Below are positions 1-15,004 of a DNA stretch of 64,000 bases, in pieces. The notes under the pieces are model-generated. The model did not search any database, was not told where the DNA came from, and saw nothing but the letters and a program-made list of their open reading frames with translations. The translations under genes and the position numbers were made by a program. The DNA comes from Atherinomorus stipes (lineage: Eukaryota; Chordata; Actinopteri; Atheriniformes; Atherinidae): NCBI GenBank assembly GCA_023101725.1, contig JALJCO010000100.1:1-64000 (forward strand), in the 5' to 3' direction. Positions within the stretch are counted from its first letter, which is position 1. Each line of letters opens with the position of its first letter.

Positions 1-3000
1 CTGCACCTGTAACCAGATCTTCATCTCGCTGCACCTATAACCAGATCTGCATCTCGCTGCACCTGCAACCAGATCTGCATCTTACTGTACTTATAACCAG
101 ATCTGCATCTAACTTGTACTTATAACCAGATCTGCATCTAACTGCACCTATAACCAGATCTGCATCTCCACTGCACCTACAACCAGATCTGCATCCCCCC
201 CCCCCCCCCCCCCCCCCCCCCACTGCACAGCTACAGACAGATCTGCTCTCCAGTGCACCTGTAACCAGATCTGCATCCCGCTGTACCTATAACCAGATCT
301 GCATCTAACTGCACCTATAATCAGATCTGCATCTCACTGCATCTATAACCAGATTTGCATCTCACTGTACCTGTAACCAGATCTCTATCCCGCTGCACCT
401 GTAACCAGATCTTCATCCCGCGTACCCATAACCAGGTCTGCATCTTACTGCACCTGTAACCAGATTTTCATCCCGCCGACTCCGTAACCAGATCTGCATC
501 TCACTGCACCTATAACCAGATCTGCATCTCACTGCACCTTGTAACCAGATCTGCATCCCGCTGCACCTGTAACCAGATCTTCATCCCGCTGCACCTATAA
601 CCAGATCTACATCTCCCCCGTAACTATAACCAGATCTGCATCCCACTTCACCCGTAACCAGATCTCCATCCCACTGCACCTCTATAACCGGATCTGCATC
701 CCGCTGCACCTGTAACCAGATCTGCATCTCACTGCACCTGTAACCAGATCTGCATCCCGCTGTACCTATAACCAGATCTGCATCTCCCCGTAACTATAAC
801 TCCAGATCTGCATCCTACTGTTCCCTGTAAACAGATCTGCATCCCGCTGTACCTATAACCAGATCTGCATCCCGCTGCACCTGTAACCAGATCTTCATCC
901 CGCTGCACCTGTAACCAGATCTGCATCTCCCTGTACCTATAACCAGATCTGCATCTCACTGCCCCTATAACCAGATCTGCATCTTACTGCACCCTGTAAC
1001 CGGATCTGCATCTTACTGTACCTGTAACCAGATCTGTATCCCGCTGCACCTGTAACCAGGTCTGCATCCTACTGTACCTGTAACCAGATCTGCATCTCAC
1101 TGCACCTGTAACCAGATCTGCATCTCACGGTACCTGTAACCAGAAAACTCATCCTGCTGCACCTGTAACCAGATCTTCATCCCACTGCACCTGTAACCAG
1201 ATCTGCATCCCGCTGCACCTGTAACCAGATCTTCATCTCGGCTGCACCTATAACCAGATCTGCATCTCACTGCAGCTGCAACCAGATCTGCATCTTACTG
1301 TATCTATAACCAGATCTGCATCTAACTGCACCTATAACCAGATCTGCATCTCACTGCACCTGTAACCAGATCTGCATCTCACTGCACCTGTAACCAGATC
1401 TGCATCCCGCTGTACCTATAACCAGATCTGCATCTAACTGCACCTCTATATCAGATCTGCATCTCACTGCATCTATAACCAGATTTGCATCTCACTGTAC
1501 CTGTAACCAGATCTTCATCCCCGCCACACCTGTAACCAGACCTGCATCTCACTGCACCTATAACCAGATCTGCATCTCACCGTACCTGCAACGAGATCTA
1601 CATCTCGCTGTACCTAATAACTAGATCTGCATCTCACTGCACCTGTAACCAGATCTGCATCTCACTGTACCTGTAACCAGATCTGCATCTCACTGCACCT
1701 CATAACTAGATCTGTATCTCACTGCACCTGTAACCAGATCTGCATCCCGGCTGTACCTATAACCAGATCTGCATCTAACTGCACCTATAACCAGATCTGC
1801 ATCTCAAACTGACCTATAAATCAGACTGTATATCTAACGATGCACCTGTAACCAAATCGTGCATCTCACTGCACCTATAACCAGATCCGCATCTAACTGC
1901 ACCTGTAAAATCAGATCTGGCATCCCGCTGTACCTGTAACTAGATCTGCATCCCGCTGTACCCACTAACCAGACTCTGCATCCCGCCTGTACCTATAACT
2001 AGATCTGCATCTAACTGCACCTAATAACCAGATCTGCATCTCACTGGACCTATAACCAGATCTGCATCCTGTCAGTATCTATAACCAGATCTGCATCTAA
2101 CTGCACCTATAACCAGATCTGCATCTCACTGCACCTGTAACCAGATCTGCATCCCGCTGTACCTGTAACCAGATCTGCATCCGCGCTGTACCTATAACCA
2201 GATCTGCATCCCGCTGTATCTATAACCAGATCTGCATCTAACTGCACCTATAACCAGATCTGCATCTCACTGCACCTATAACCAGATCTGCATCTCACTG
2301 CACCTGTAACCAGATCTGCATCTAACTTCACAAATAACCAGATCTGCATCTCACTGCACCTGTAACCAGATCTGCATCTCACTGACACCTGTAACCAGAT
2401 CTGCATCCCGCTGTACCTATAACCAGATCTGCATCTAACTGCACCTGTAACCAGATCTGCATCTCACTGCACTCATAACCAGATCTGCATCTAACTGCAC
2501 CTGTAACCAGATCTGCATCTCACTGTACCTATAACCAGATCTGCATCTAACTGCACCTGTAACTAGATCTGCATCTCACTGTACCTAACCAGATCTGCAT
2601 CTAACTGCACCTGTAACCAGATCTGCATCTAACTGCACCTGTAACCAGATCTGCATCTTCCTCACTGTAACCAGATCTGCATCCCGCTACCTATAACCAT
2701 ATCTGCATCTCACTGCACCTATAACCAGATCTGCATCTCACTGCAACTGGGTGCAGTGAGATGCAGATCTGGTTATAGTTGCAGTGAGATCCAGATCTGG
2801 TTACAGGTGCAGCGGGATGCAGATCTGGTTACAGGTGCACTGTGAGATGCAGATCTGGTTATAGTTGCAGTTAGATGCAGATCTGGTTACAGGTGCAGTG
2901 AGATGCAGATCTGGTTATAGCTGCAGTTAGATGCAGATCTGGTTACAGGTGCAGCGGGATGCAGATCTGGTTACAGGTGCAGTGAGATGCAGATCTGGTT

Positions 3001-3137
3001 ATCTGCATCTAACTGCAACTATAACCAGATCTGCATCTCACTGCACCTATAACCAGATCTGCATCTAACTGCACCTGCAACCAGATCTTCATCCCGCTGT
3101 ACCTATAAACAGATCTGCATCTCGCTGCACCTGTTAC
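1..3137. repeat. 28-bp minisatellite array with one BglII site per unit
   Basis: About 110 tandem copies of a unit reading AACCAGATCTGCATCTCACT followed by GCACCTGT, 28 bp in all. Most units keep AGATCT, the BglII site. Variants swap CACCTGT/CACCTAT/TACCTAT, CTCACT/CTAACT/CCCGCT and CTGCAT/CTTCAT, and single-base indels are common, so the array is old or poorly homogenised. The left edge is cut by the window. A run of about 28 C interrupts a unit at 195-222. All short ORFs here are by-products of the repeat. Confidence 0.97.
2749..3000 (-). repeat. Inverted block inside the 28-bp array
   Basis: About nine units run in the opposite orientation to the rest of the array (GTGCAGTGAGATGCAGATCT and similar). 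The left junction is a near-perfect palindrome: arms at 2719-2745 and 2752-2778 with a 6-nt spacer. Orientation flips back near 3000. The block can pair with its neighbours to make a long hairpin. Confidence 0.92.
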
Positions 3138-3574
3138 TAGACTTTAATCCCACTGTCTGGACACGGGAGCAGTAAAATACAGGTCTGGTCAAAATGCAAC
3201 GGGTTGCAGGTTTGGTTACAGGTCTTGCTGAACGTGGTCATAGGTATATGATGCAGGAAGCTGCACCTGTGACCACCAGACCTGCATCCAGCTTCATCTC
3301 TGATGAGATCCTCATCCCACAGACCACACCTGCCTCCTGCTGCATCTGCGACCAGACCTTCAATACGTACACCTGCGAGCAGACAAAGCAATGAAGGTCC
3401 TGACACACGTGCAGTGGGATGCACGTCTGGGTACAGATGCAGCTGACAGACTTCTAACCTAAAGTATGATTAGATATCTAAGTTAAAGGCATTACTGTAG
3501 TCACCTTGCTTTAAAGCCATTTTAGTTCAAATTTGGCACTACTATTTACCCGCTAGCCTGTCTGCCTGCTGCAG
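3138..3574. repeat. Degenerate edge of the 28-bp array, then unique sequence
   Basis: To about 3440, diverged unit fragments in both orientations can still be recognised (for example GGTTGCAGGTTTGGTTACAG and GGGATGCACGTCTGGGTACA). From 3441 to 3574 I see no repeat or gene. Confidence 0.6.
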
Positions 3575-4908
3575 TCAGGTGAAGAAACAACTGGACAAAC
3601 TGAACCAGAACAAGGCTGCAGGTCCAGATGGTGCTGAGAACCTGCTCAGAACAGCTGTCAGATTCTTCAGTACCTTTTCAACACCAGCCTGAGTCAGAAA
3701 AGAGTTTCTGTGCTGTGGAAAACCTTGTTCAGTGCCTAAAAAAACACAACCAGCTTAACCAGATGACTACAGACCAGTTTCCCCGACATCTCACATCATG
3801 AAAGTCCTGGAGAGACTCACCTCAGAGAGCAAGTCAACACATTTCAGGATTACAGTTTGCATATCATAATGTTTTGGGGGGGGTTGAAGACGCCATCATC
3901 TTCCTGCTTCAGAGAGCCCACTCTCATCTGGACCAGTCAGGCAGCACTTTGAGGGTCATGTTCTTTGATTTTTCAGGTGCCTTTAATACTATTCAGCTGC
4001 TTTGCTATGTGAGAAGCTCCATAACTTCCAGGTAGGATCCTCCACAACCACCTGGATTTACGATTACCTAACAAACAGACCACAGTTTGTGAGACTGAAA
4101 GGTTGTGTGTCTGAGATGGTGATCAGCAGCACTGAGCACCACAAGGAACTGTACTCTCACCATTCCTCCTTACACTGTACACCTCAGACTTCCAGTACAA
4201 CTCTGAGTCCTGTCATCTGCAGAAATACTCTGATGACTCTGCTGTTGTGGGGTGTATTAGTGATGGACAAGAAGCAGAGTACAGGAAACTGGTCAGACAG
4301 TTTGTGTAAATGGTGCAGTAACAATCAGCCTATCTTAAATACTAGCAAGACTAAAGAGATGATTGTTGACTTCAGGAGGAGGCAAGAATAAGCAGCATAG
4401 TCCTGTCTACATCCTGGAAGAGGAGGTGGAGGTGATGGAGAACTACAAATACCTAGAGTTCAGCTGGACAACAGACTAGACTGGAAAATGCAACACTGAT
4501 TATACCTACAAGAAAGGTCAGAGCAGACTCTAACTGAAGGAAGCTGAGATCATTCAGCGTCTGCACTAAGATGTTGCAGATCTTCTACAAGTCTGGTTGT
4601 GGAAAGTGCAATCAGCTCTGCAGCATCTGCTTGGGAAGCAGCATCAGAATCAGAGACTTGAAGAAACTAAACAAGCTGATCAAGGAAAGCTGGTTCTGTG
4701 CTGGGGAGAACTCTGGAGCCGCTGGAGCTGATCGTTCAGAAAAGATGCTGCACAAGCTGATGAAGATGATGGAGGATTCCTTATATCTTCCCAAAACATG
4801 GTGAAGAAACAAAAAAGTATGCTAGTCAGAGGTTTCTTCAACTCTAATGCAAGACAAAGAGGTACTGAGGTCATTCCTGTCAGAAGGCATCAACCACCAG
4901 AACATGGC
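3575..4908 (+). pseudogene. Decayed L2/CR1-like LINE fragment (reverse transcriptase and 3' part)
   Basis: This is a 5'-truncated relative of the LINE at 28337-31550, in the opposite orientation. It begins in the segment between endonuclease and reverse transcriptase (KKQLDKLNQNKAAGPDG-like) and continues through the RT core (FLLQRAHSHLDQSGSTLRVM, then FDFSGAFNTIQ-like). The longest remaining open piece, 4002-4391, contains ILNTSKTKEMIVDFRR. Multiple frameshifts and stops break it. The 3' portion (4571-4860) encodes the C-terminal stretch that the intronic copy also has. The 3' tail is missing where a foldback element abuts at about 4910. Confidence 0.88.
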
Positions 4909-4913
4909 TTTAA

Positions 4914-5397
4914 CACTATTCAAACTGAGCATCCCTCCCCTCTGGGTAATGGCTGCATCGCTCTTCAGTGTATTCAGCTTCAAGCCTCTCCTTCAGAGCT
5001 CGGAAGCGGGTGGAAGCCAAACCAAACCCTGGTTTTCCAACGTGCACTATCTAAAGCTCTTTTCACCGCAGAGAGTACTCTTTTCTTCACTGCGTCCGCC
5101 ATTTTTTTCTCCTAGAAAGAGTTTGAGTGACTGGCGTCTGCTCCAGTCATGAGCTTACCCCCACACAGTGTCATGCTCTTAGCTCTGTCATTGGCTGGTG
5201 ATATAAACAGAATATCTCCACCCAGAAACGTCTCGAATACACCAAAACAAAGGGAAAAAGTGAATTACAGACAGGGGGAGGGGGAGTTGCAAACAAACTC
5301 ACCACCATGTGAGAGTAGAGGCCAAAGGCACGGATTGAGACGGATTTCAGTTGCTCAAGTAGTGTTTTTTTCTGGGGGGAAACTCTGGACTCTACCT
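4914..5397 (+). mobile_element. TTAA-flanked foldback-type element, 5'-shortened copy
   Basis: Matches the reverse complement of 20781-21275 over most of its length, for example CCTGGTTTTCCAACGTGCAC and the stretch with ATTGGCTGGTGATATAAACA. The right end reads GGACTCTACC then TTAA at 5398-5401. The left end lacks about 60 bp, including the left terminal inverted repeat. It encodes no protein. ORFs 4798-5463 are chance. Confidence 0.75.
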
Positions 5398-5401
5398 TTA
5401 A

Positions 5402-6479
5402 CTATCCAATTAATTTCCAGTATTTTGGAAATAAACAAACAAAACCCTCCCATAATTTTGTAATTTCCTTCTCGGATAAATGAAGTTTTTCTCATTTTGT
5501 TCCTACACTTCTGCCATGTTTCTTGTTAGGTCTTCATAAAGTTCTCTGAACTTGCAGATAAGTTCACTGTTGACCTGACTGATCTTCTGTTGGTTTGTCA
5601 CCATGAAACACTACTTTTTGCATGTTTTAATTAGATGTACCTGAAAATAAAGATTTTTCCACCCTTCAAATAATTGGCAATGAAAGTGGAGCCTGCTGAT
5701 GGACTCCAGAGAAGAAGTTATTGGTTAAATCCACTCGTTGCATACCTCATACCTCTGTATGGAAGGGAGGTGTCTGTCAGTGCCTGCAGCACACCTGCTC
5801 ATACCACACAAACAATGGCCAGGTTATTGCTAGTATTGCCAGCAATGAGGCCACTTATTGCTGCTCTGTGCTCCCTGCTGTCATCACTCCTATTAGATGC
5901 TGCAGAGGAATGTGCAGGCCATGGCTTCCTGCTGCCCTGCTGCCTGGGCAGCTGCCAGCTCAAAGCATGACTCTCTTGTGTGTGCAACTGCAGGACAGCC
6001 ACACCTGCAGACGACACATGCAGGACTAGCCAACTTTCTATATATTGTATTGTCTCAAAGACTTTAAGATTGTGGAACTATTTCATGCTCTCAATGAAAA
6101 CCTGTCCAATCAAACTCCTGCCAAAGGAGGTGAGATGACTGCTTTAGAAGAATTTGGATGTGGTTTAATCAGAAACAAGTCAAGATTTTATGTTAAACTG
6201 TTCAGAATTTGCAGTTAAGGAGACTGGTGAACTGAGCTTTGCTGACTAAGAAGCATCACTGGTCTAATATGTTCTATGAAAGCATTTCCGTTCAACTTTT
6301 TATTTTATGCTAAATATCTTTTCTTTTCGGCTCTTAGGCCTCATCAAACAAAAACTATTACACTGAACCAAGTGCCGCATGCCTCTGACTCCTGGAAATG
6401 CAAAAGTGGGCAAAGAGATGGAGCTGAGAATGGGGCTGAGCGTAGTGGCGCATGATTAACACCCGTCAAACTCTGAGCT
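5402..6479. other. Non-repetitive stretch without a recognised gene
   Basis: No recognised element or conserved coding exon. A + strand ORF at 5721-6029 (102 aa) is unusually rich in cysteine (VCQCLQHTC, EATYCCS, RCCRGMC) but lacks a signal peptide and has no Kozak context or splice partner that I can identify. It may be a relic of a cysteine-rich exon or chance. Confidence 0.4.
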
Positions 6480-7050
6480 GTCTTTAGCTAAGAGCTAATC
6501 TGGAGCTAAAGGGCTAACGCGGGTAGGCGGGCTAAAGCTACGGCACGCTTTTAAAACAGCCAGCTGACGTACTCTGGGCTAAACGCTAACCGAGCTAACT
6601 CGAAACTAACAGGAGCTAACGAAGATTAGCCCCCTAAAGGTAAGAAACGCTTCGACTTGCTGTTATCTGACTAAAAACTGCCATTGTGTTTCTCTGCTAC
6701 AAACTGAGACCTTACTGAGAGCAAACAAGGAGCTAACTGTTAGCCACCGACCGGCAGGCCGGCATCCGGTCTGCCGCATGCCAATCAAAAGGACACGCCC
6801 TTAATTATGTGTAATTTCAAGATTATATTATATCTAAACAGATGAGTTATAAGAAAATTCACCCCCCTCACAGCTGACATGAACTTGACCTATTAAACTT
6901 CAAATGATTTTTTGAACCAGGCTGTAAACATGTTTATTTCTGCTGTGAAGTTGGGGTCTTTGGGGATTTGCCATGGTTTGCAGCCCCTAGTGGATGAAGG
7001 GAGAACTACAAATATTTACATCTTCCCAGTAGCTTCATGGTTGGCCAATG
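6480..7050 (+). repeat. Dispersed repeat family R1, copy 1 (single minisatellite unit)
   Basis: Shares long blocks with 26455-27180 and 32580-35235: CGAAACTAACAGGAGCTAAC, ATCAAAAGGACACGCCCTTA, GATTTTTTGAACCAGGCTGT and CAGCCCCTAGTGGATGAAGG. At 6925-6945 it holds a single GCTGTAAACATGTTTATTTC unit, which is the progenitor of the arrays in the other two copies. No coding capacity. Confidence 0.88.
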
Positions 7051-8358
7051 GAGGCTGCCGCTTGTTGCTAACTCAGAGTTGGATGTGATCTTTCTGACTT
7101 TGTTTTGTCCAGACTTCTATGGTCTACAGGAGCTCAGTGTTTCTTTCTCTCAACCAAATCCCTGGAGATGATTACATTTGCGCTCATTTATCTAGCTAAT
7201 CTTGAATATACACTGATGTGTTGCCCTGTCAGAGTCCAGCTCGGCTCCAGCATTACATCCACGCTGCTGCTTTCTAATTGCTGATCTCCTGCTGCTCATT
7301 GGGTCATATTTCCTTTACAGAGAAACTGCTGTTTCATGTCATGATGTCAGATGAATGTGTCAGCTGGGTGGGGAAGACCGACTCAAAGGTTTGGACCCGG
7401 GCAAACAGAACATCTATGTTTAATCAGCATGAAGGGAACCTTTATATGTGCTGGCAGCAGAGGGCTGATGTACAAATATCTGCTGCTAGTCATGGGCATC
7501 CAAACGCACCGCAGCTCGTGACATAATCTGCTCACACTCATCTTAGAAATCTAATACTCAGCCAGTGATTGGCTCGGTCTGCTCAGCATGAGCGTGTACA
7601 GTAGAAACAGTGCGTGCACGGCGGGGAAAATGGAGCCCATTCAAACTAACAGTGGGATGAGTGATAGCTGTTAGGTTCTTGGAGCTTTTAAGGACACCAA
7701 TATGAGGAATGCAGCAGAAAGTGAGGCCAGTGTCAAGACTTGAGCCGGGGTACAGCCGTCATACACAGACTGTACTGTAAACACATGCTCTCTCACAGCT
7801 GATGCACAAGTCATTGCTGTTGTGGAGGAAACGAGCTGCCACAAATAAAAAGATTTGGCTCTCCATGCCTTCTGCACAGCTAAACTGTCTCTGCCCACAC
7901 TGATTCGTTGGTTTATTGGCAGCCAAAAAAACATCTATGTGAGCCGCCTCTGAATTCATGTCAGGTAGTTAAATAAAAACATGACACCGATACTTTTATG
8001 TGTGATACAGACAGTGCTGCTGCTTATATAAACTAGCGGGCTCTTTGTGAACTCCTGTCTAGTCCTCACCGTCACACTTCAGCCTGCGTGAGCTCTTATT
8101 TCAGTCCAATATAAACTCTGTCTGATCGACTCACTGCTGTGGATTTAACTGGCTTCTTGTTGAGTCTTCTTTGCTCTCTGTGGTTGACTCAGAAGTCGCA
8201 GCACCTACTTCAGCGTGCTGCACTCTTCCTGTTTGCCTCCTGGCTCGCTTTGAAAGGCTTACTCTGGATTTCTGCTCAACAAACTTTCCTTACCGTCTCG
8301 TCACAACACGGGTGTGAAAATGACCTCTGGCATGGAAGCGGCTGCATGAAAAAGAAGC
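7051..8358. other. No gene or recognised repeat
   Basis: Mixed-composition sequence. The ORFs here (7278-7526, 7671-7934, 8139-8471) show no domain, no codon signal I can recognise and no splice context. Confidence 0.5.
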
Positions 8359-8366
8359 GTTTCTAC

Positions 8367-10093
8367 CAGGCATGTAACCATATGAAAATTTCATACCGTG
8401 GTTGTTGTGACCAAAATCATCGCGGTTATTATTATTATCACGGTATTGGTGAAATCTGCTCAAAATGTTGAAAAAGTACTTATAGACTCTAAAATCATTT
8501 CACCAAGTTTAAAAGAACAAACACAAAAATAGTAACAAGCTCAATGGACTTTCTGTTGGCAGAAACATGAAATAACATGTAAACATCAAACATATAAATG
8601 TGCATTAAAGATGCATCTTATGACCATAAGAGGGTTCATCGCTTTATGCTAATTTTAGATCAGAACCAACAATAGTTTTCTTCACATTCACAGCACAAGA
8701 CTTGATCTAGTCTGACGGATTTCAGAAGAACTGGTCCAGAAAGGAAACTTTAAAGACACACAACATAACTTTTAGACCTTAAAAATCTGCGTTTCTGACT
8801 CGTTTTGATGACACACCAACATTCATTATGCGCATTAATGAGCCGTCACTGCCCCAGAGGCGTCCCGGGGCTCAGAAACAGCAGAATCCTGTCTAAGATT
8901 CCCATCCGGGACGCAACTGTGACGTTGCAGCTGACTGTTGGTTGCAGCACCGCGTCACTCACTAGCAAACGGATGTAAACCAGGTATGAACCCAGCGGGT
9001 GTTTTGAACGCGCATCATGGCGAATTCAGTAAAGGAACGCAAGGAAACATTACCGGAGGAAGAGAGGAAAAGAAAGAGAGGAAGGAACAGAACAAGAGTC
9101 AAGATAAGACTGTCTGTTACTGGCTGGAGTGAATCAGTCCAGGTTCGATGCAAGATGGATGCTAGTTTTGTCGCCGATAGGGGGGTCAGTGAGAAAACTG
9201 CTAAAAGCTCTGTTGTGTATCTTTAAAGGGACTAGAGGCAGGAATTATAAAAGAAAAAAACAAGCATGTACCGTTTTTTTAATGCTAATGAGTGATGAAG
9301 CATTAAAAACCAAAAAGAACGTTTCCCCACGTTTCTCTCCGTTGCCTTGAACAGGCTGTGTGCTGCAAAATGCGCTGCAATTCGGTGTCTGAATTTCCCG
9401 CGCTGTCCTGCAGATGTGACATCAAATGACGCTACATCCGCAGTTTTGATACAGGAAGAAGACGGTCGCGGTAAATTCAAACACTGTAAGCGATAGTTAT
9501 GGATTCTTCTGCCGTCAGCAAACGATCCAGATCAACTGAAAGACACTAAAAAGTGGAACTACGAAGAAAAAGCGTAGTAAACAACATTATAGCTTCAGTT
9601 TGTGCTCCCGTGACGGCTTGGCTCGTGGCTGCAGTTACCGCGAGTTTCATTTCTTAATCTTGGCTCTAGTCCCTTTAACTGTTTCATGTACCTACGTAGA
9701 AATCACATGTTCATATCAAAGCAACACAACCATATTAAATACGGTAATGTGGCAGAAACTTTAAAAATAATACCATAAATAAATAAAGTTTCCAGCATCC
9801 TTAAAACAAACAAACAAAAAACAAAATCCATCCAGACTTCAGACTTTGTCCCTTTTGGAAGGGACATAATCTCCAGAGATGTCCATGCAGCGCCTTCTGC
9901 CACTTTCAGAGGCCAAACCTTGTAAGCTGCGTCTGAAGGACTGCTGATGCTTTTCCTGGCTATGAGCAGCATCTCTGAGTTTTTCAGAGTGCGATGATCA
10001 TGGTTTTACGATATTTAAAACCGGAAACAGTAATACTAGTCGTCGGGGAATGATACTGCGATTTATTTTTTATGGATTATTGTTACATCCCTA
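8367..10093. mobile_element. hAT-like non-autonomous DNA transposon
   Basis: The ends read CAGGCATGTAAC and GTTACATCCCTA, an imperfect terminal inverted repeat of the type TAGGGATGTAAC. Flanks GTTTCTAC (8359-8366) and GCTTCCAC (10094-10101) match at 6 of 8 positions, as expected for an old 8-bp hAT target duplication. No transposase ORF remains. A TTAA foldback element (9227-9674) is nested inside. Confidence 0.7.
9227..9674. mobile_element. TTAA-flanked MITE nested in the hAT-like element
   Basis: Perfect 11-bp terminal inverted repeats AGGGACTAGAG...CTCTAGTCCCT, flanked on both sides by TTAA (9223-9226 and 9675-9678). TTAA duplication points to a piggyBac- or Kolobok-type transposase acting in trans. 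The right part recurs at about 15005-15119. Confidence 0.88.
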
Positions 10094-10101
10094 GCTTCCA
10101 C

Positions 10102-10920
10102 CAACACGTTTGCTGGGCATCTGTAGGAAAAGTGACTCGCTGAGGGACTTTGAAGGAGCTGGTCCTCTGACTGGTGTCAGAAATGGAGCTGGAAAAACAA
10201 ACATGGGGGACGGTAGCGTGATGAATTGCTGACGACTCCTGACCTCCATGTGTTTTGGAAATGTTTGCCTGCCTGACAAACAATGGCTGGCAGGTTTCCA
10301 GGCAGGAGGCTGCCAAACTGGCAGCCCCCCCCCTTCCATCAGTGTCCGACACTGCATGGCCAGTACACACATCCTGCCTTTGTGGGCCAGGAATGCTAAG
10401 AATCCAGACTGCTGCCCTCCTCCCTGCTGTTGCCCAACAAGGTCCTCTCACCTCGCCCCCCCCCTTCCCATCTCACCTCAGCGTCCCAGCAGCCTTACTG
10501 GCCGGCAGGCCGGGGTGTCTGAACGGCTGCTTACGTAAGTCAGCGCTCAGTACGGTTTGATGTTCATCTGTCTGTACACACAGTAGAAATAACACGTCCA
10601 TCAGCAGCGGCTCAGGAAGTCCGACCAGCTCACATTTCACTGCTGTCGGGTGCAAACCTCCTATGTCCAAAACGGTTATTTTTCAGGAAGTGGCAAAGTA
10701 CATATGGTTTTGTAAAACCTGGACACAACATCATCAAACTTTGGATTGAGTTTTTTTACATTAAAGTCTTTTATTTAATTGTATTCATTTATTTATTTAC
10801 TTTTTGAATATTTTCACCCAATCAAGCTTGCATGAAGTAGAGTTTTTTAATGATGTAATTGGAGATAGGAGGTTTGTACAGCGATGATTTGTTTCCAGCG
10901 GCAGACGCAGGTGGAGTGAA
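10102..10920. other. No gene or recognised repeat
   Basis: C-rich runs near 10325 and 10456. Overlapping ORFs on both strands (10083-10670) are low-complexity and mutually exclusive, so none is supported. Confidence 0.5.
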
Positions 10921-12246
10921 GTTTGAAGTAGGGCTGCAATTAATCGAAATTTGATTGTGATTTCAAACGATTTCCAAACTCATATAATCATGTTAAAAAC
11001 GATTTATTTGCATTTTTTGTTAACACATTTTCTGAAAGGTCAACAGTTAAAGTTCATTTCAGTGGCTTCCATGTGATTTGTTGGGAGTCATTAACAAAAA
11101 TGTTCGGTGTGGATTGTTCAAGCATTGCACTTTATTAAATATCCCAAATTTGGGGAATTTTTTTTAAATGTAAATAAATATATCCATTTTATTCTTCAAA
11201 TATAGAGAAATTGCAGAACAGCTGATACAGATTATATTTTGGCTACATTTATGTTTTTTGCATTTGTTTAATGTTCAAAGTATATCTATTTTATTATTTT
11301 AATGCTTCATAGCTGGGGTCGACCACCCCCCCCCCAAAAAAAAACAACAAAAAAACCCCAAAAACACATATGTCTGGAGCCGCAAAAGTGGCAACTTTTA
11401 GGCTACCAGTCAAACAGCCATTTGGACACATTTCCTACAATGAAGAAAACACTGGGAGCCACAACTGACATTTAAAATTAAACTTTAACGTTTTTCCTTT
11501 GCCTTTATGTTAAATGTGTTGCATTAATTAAATAAATGAACAACTGCAGAGAAAAGGAACTTAAATTTCTGCATGCAGTACAAACTTAAAAAAAAAAAGA
11601 CATCTGTTTGAAGGTTACTTTCAAGAAAATGTCTGAGTCGTATTTATGGAGGGAAAAAGGACACGAAGCTTAAATTATCCACCAGCAGCAAACCAAACTA
11701 GTCGTCCTGTCTGTGCCATTATCCTTTTACTGGCACGTGCAGTAAGCGGTCTACCCGAAAAATAAAAACACTATTTCACAAAATATGAACAAAGCTACGC
11801 AAAATAATCTGGTCAGTGAAAGCAAATGAATCTGCCCACACAGAACTGAAGAAGAAGAGGACACTTTTCTCCTCCATGTCGGCCTCCCTGGCTGGGGAAG
11901 TGATCAAAGAGCAGCATGACAGGGTCGGACTGCCAAATAACCTTTTACTTGTTTATTATTCACTTTAGGGATGGCCACAATTAATCGATGATCGATAATT
12001 GATCATTAAGAATTTTTTCAATCACCTAATTTTTTTGCGGTCATCCGACGGTGTTCATTCATGTCTTGGAGGTCTGTAATCAATGTCACCATGTGGCGGT
12101 AATAAAGCATCCTACCAGCGGGGGGCGATGTAGCCTAAAGACGGCAGAGAAAAACACCTGCAAGCTGCCGTTTTTCCTGTCAAAGCAGCTGAAAGAAGAC
12201 TCGTTTAAACCAACGTGAATCGAGCACGGCGAAGTCTGGACCGCAG

Positions 12247-12624
12247 TGAAGTTGGTTTCAAGTTAGATATCAGACGTGAGCGAGACGCTGCTGACTCGAG
12301 AGGGACCCAACTGCAGTCACGATACGTCGCCATATATCCACTCCACGCCAGAAGTCCCAATCGGAAGTTTGTTCTCCATGTAAATTACTAAAATCTAACC
12401 CTGACCCTTCCCCTAACTCTAACCACCTGACTACACCACACACATCTGTTTGCAAGCCGCAGATAGATACTCTTGGCAGTGTTTAACTAACTTCCGCGTA
12501 AGACTTCCTGTATGGATTGGATGTATGGCGGCGCCCTTGTCAGCCGTTGTAGCTGCAGGAAGGTACTCTTGGCTGAATCCGCGGATCGCGAAGAGCCAAT
12601 ACCCAACTTGAAACCAACTTCACC
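12247..12624. repeat. Short inverted-repeat pair within the middle element
   Basis: GAAGTTGGTTTCAAGTT at 12247-12263 is mirrored by AACTTGAAACCAACTTC at 12608-12624. It could be the ends of a further small MITE or internal structure of the host element. No target duplication was resolved. Confidence 0.55.
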
Positions 12625-12793
12625 GTAGTGAAGTCTGGTGTGGGACCATTTTGCGTCAGAAAATGACTCCTCACATTGTAAACACGTAGACATGTTTCAT
12701 AAAAACAACTCGACAACAACTCCCATGACGTACCATTTAAAAAACACTCATCCGACCGAGCTTAAATGTAATGAATGCTGCCTTCAACCCACC

Positions 12794-14536
<1,743 letters not shown>

Positions 14537-15004
14537 AACCCACCATTACCTCGGTCTGAAACCGGAGGTGAATCTGGGCAACATATCCACGAAAATTATT
14601 TCACAGAAGTGTCATTGATGGAAAAGGTTTCTCAGATTTGGGTCACAGCGCATCATTACCAGGCTCATTGAAACACGAGAGGCGAGAGCAGGAGCTGCTA
14701 AACATGTTAGCAACAGCAGCTAGCGTTGCCATAACAGAAGAGAGCTACCTCACCATCACGTACCACCACTGCCGACCTGCTCACAGAGATGATTGAGGCT
14801 GTAGAGCAGTGGGGAGTTGAAATAAATATATTTGATTAAAAAACAGTCTGCCTGTGGTATGTGGAATAATTTTTAACATGATTAATCAATAATTGATCGT
14901 TAATTCTCCAGTCGATCGATCAAAAAGATGATCGCTATTGGCCATTCCTACTTTAAATGCCACAACTGCAGCAGCAACAGCGCAACATTCCTGTTGCATC
15001 TAGC

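Noticed and set aside
10083..10670. Overlapping ORFs of about 100 codons on both strands
   Set aside because: Low-complexity, C-run containing sequence with no domain. Opposing ORFs cannot all be real.
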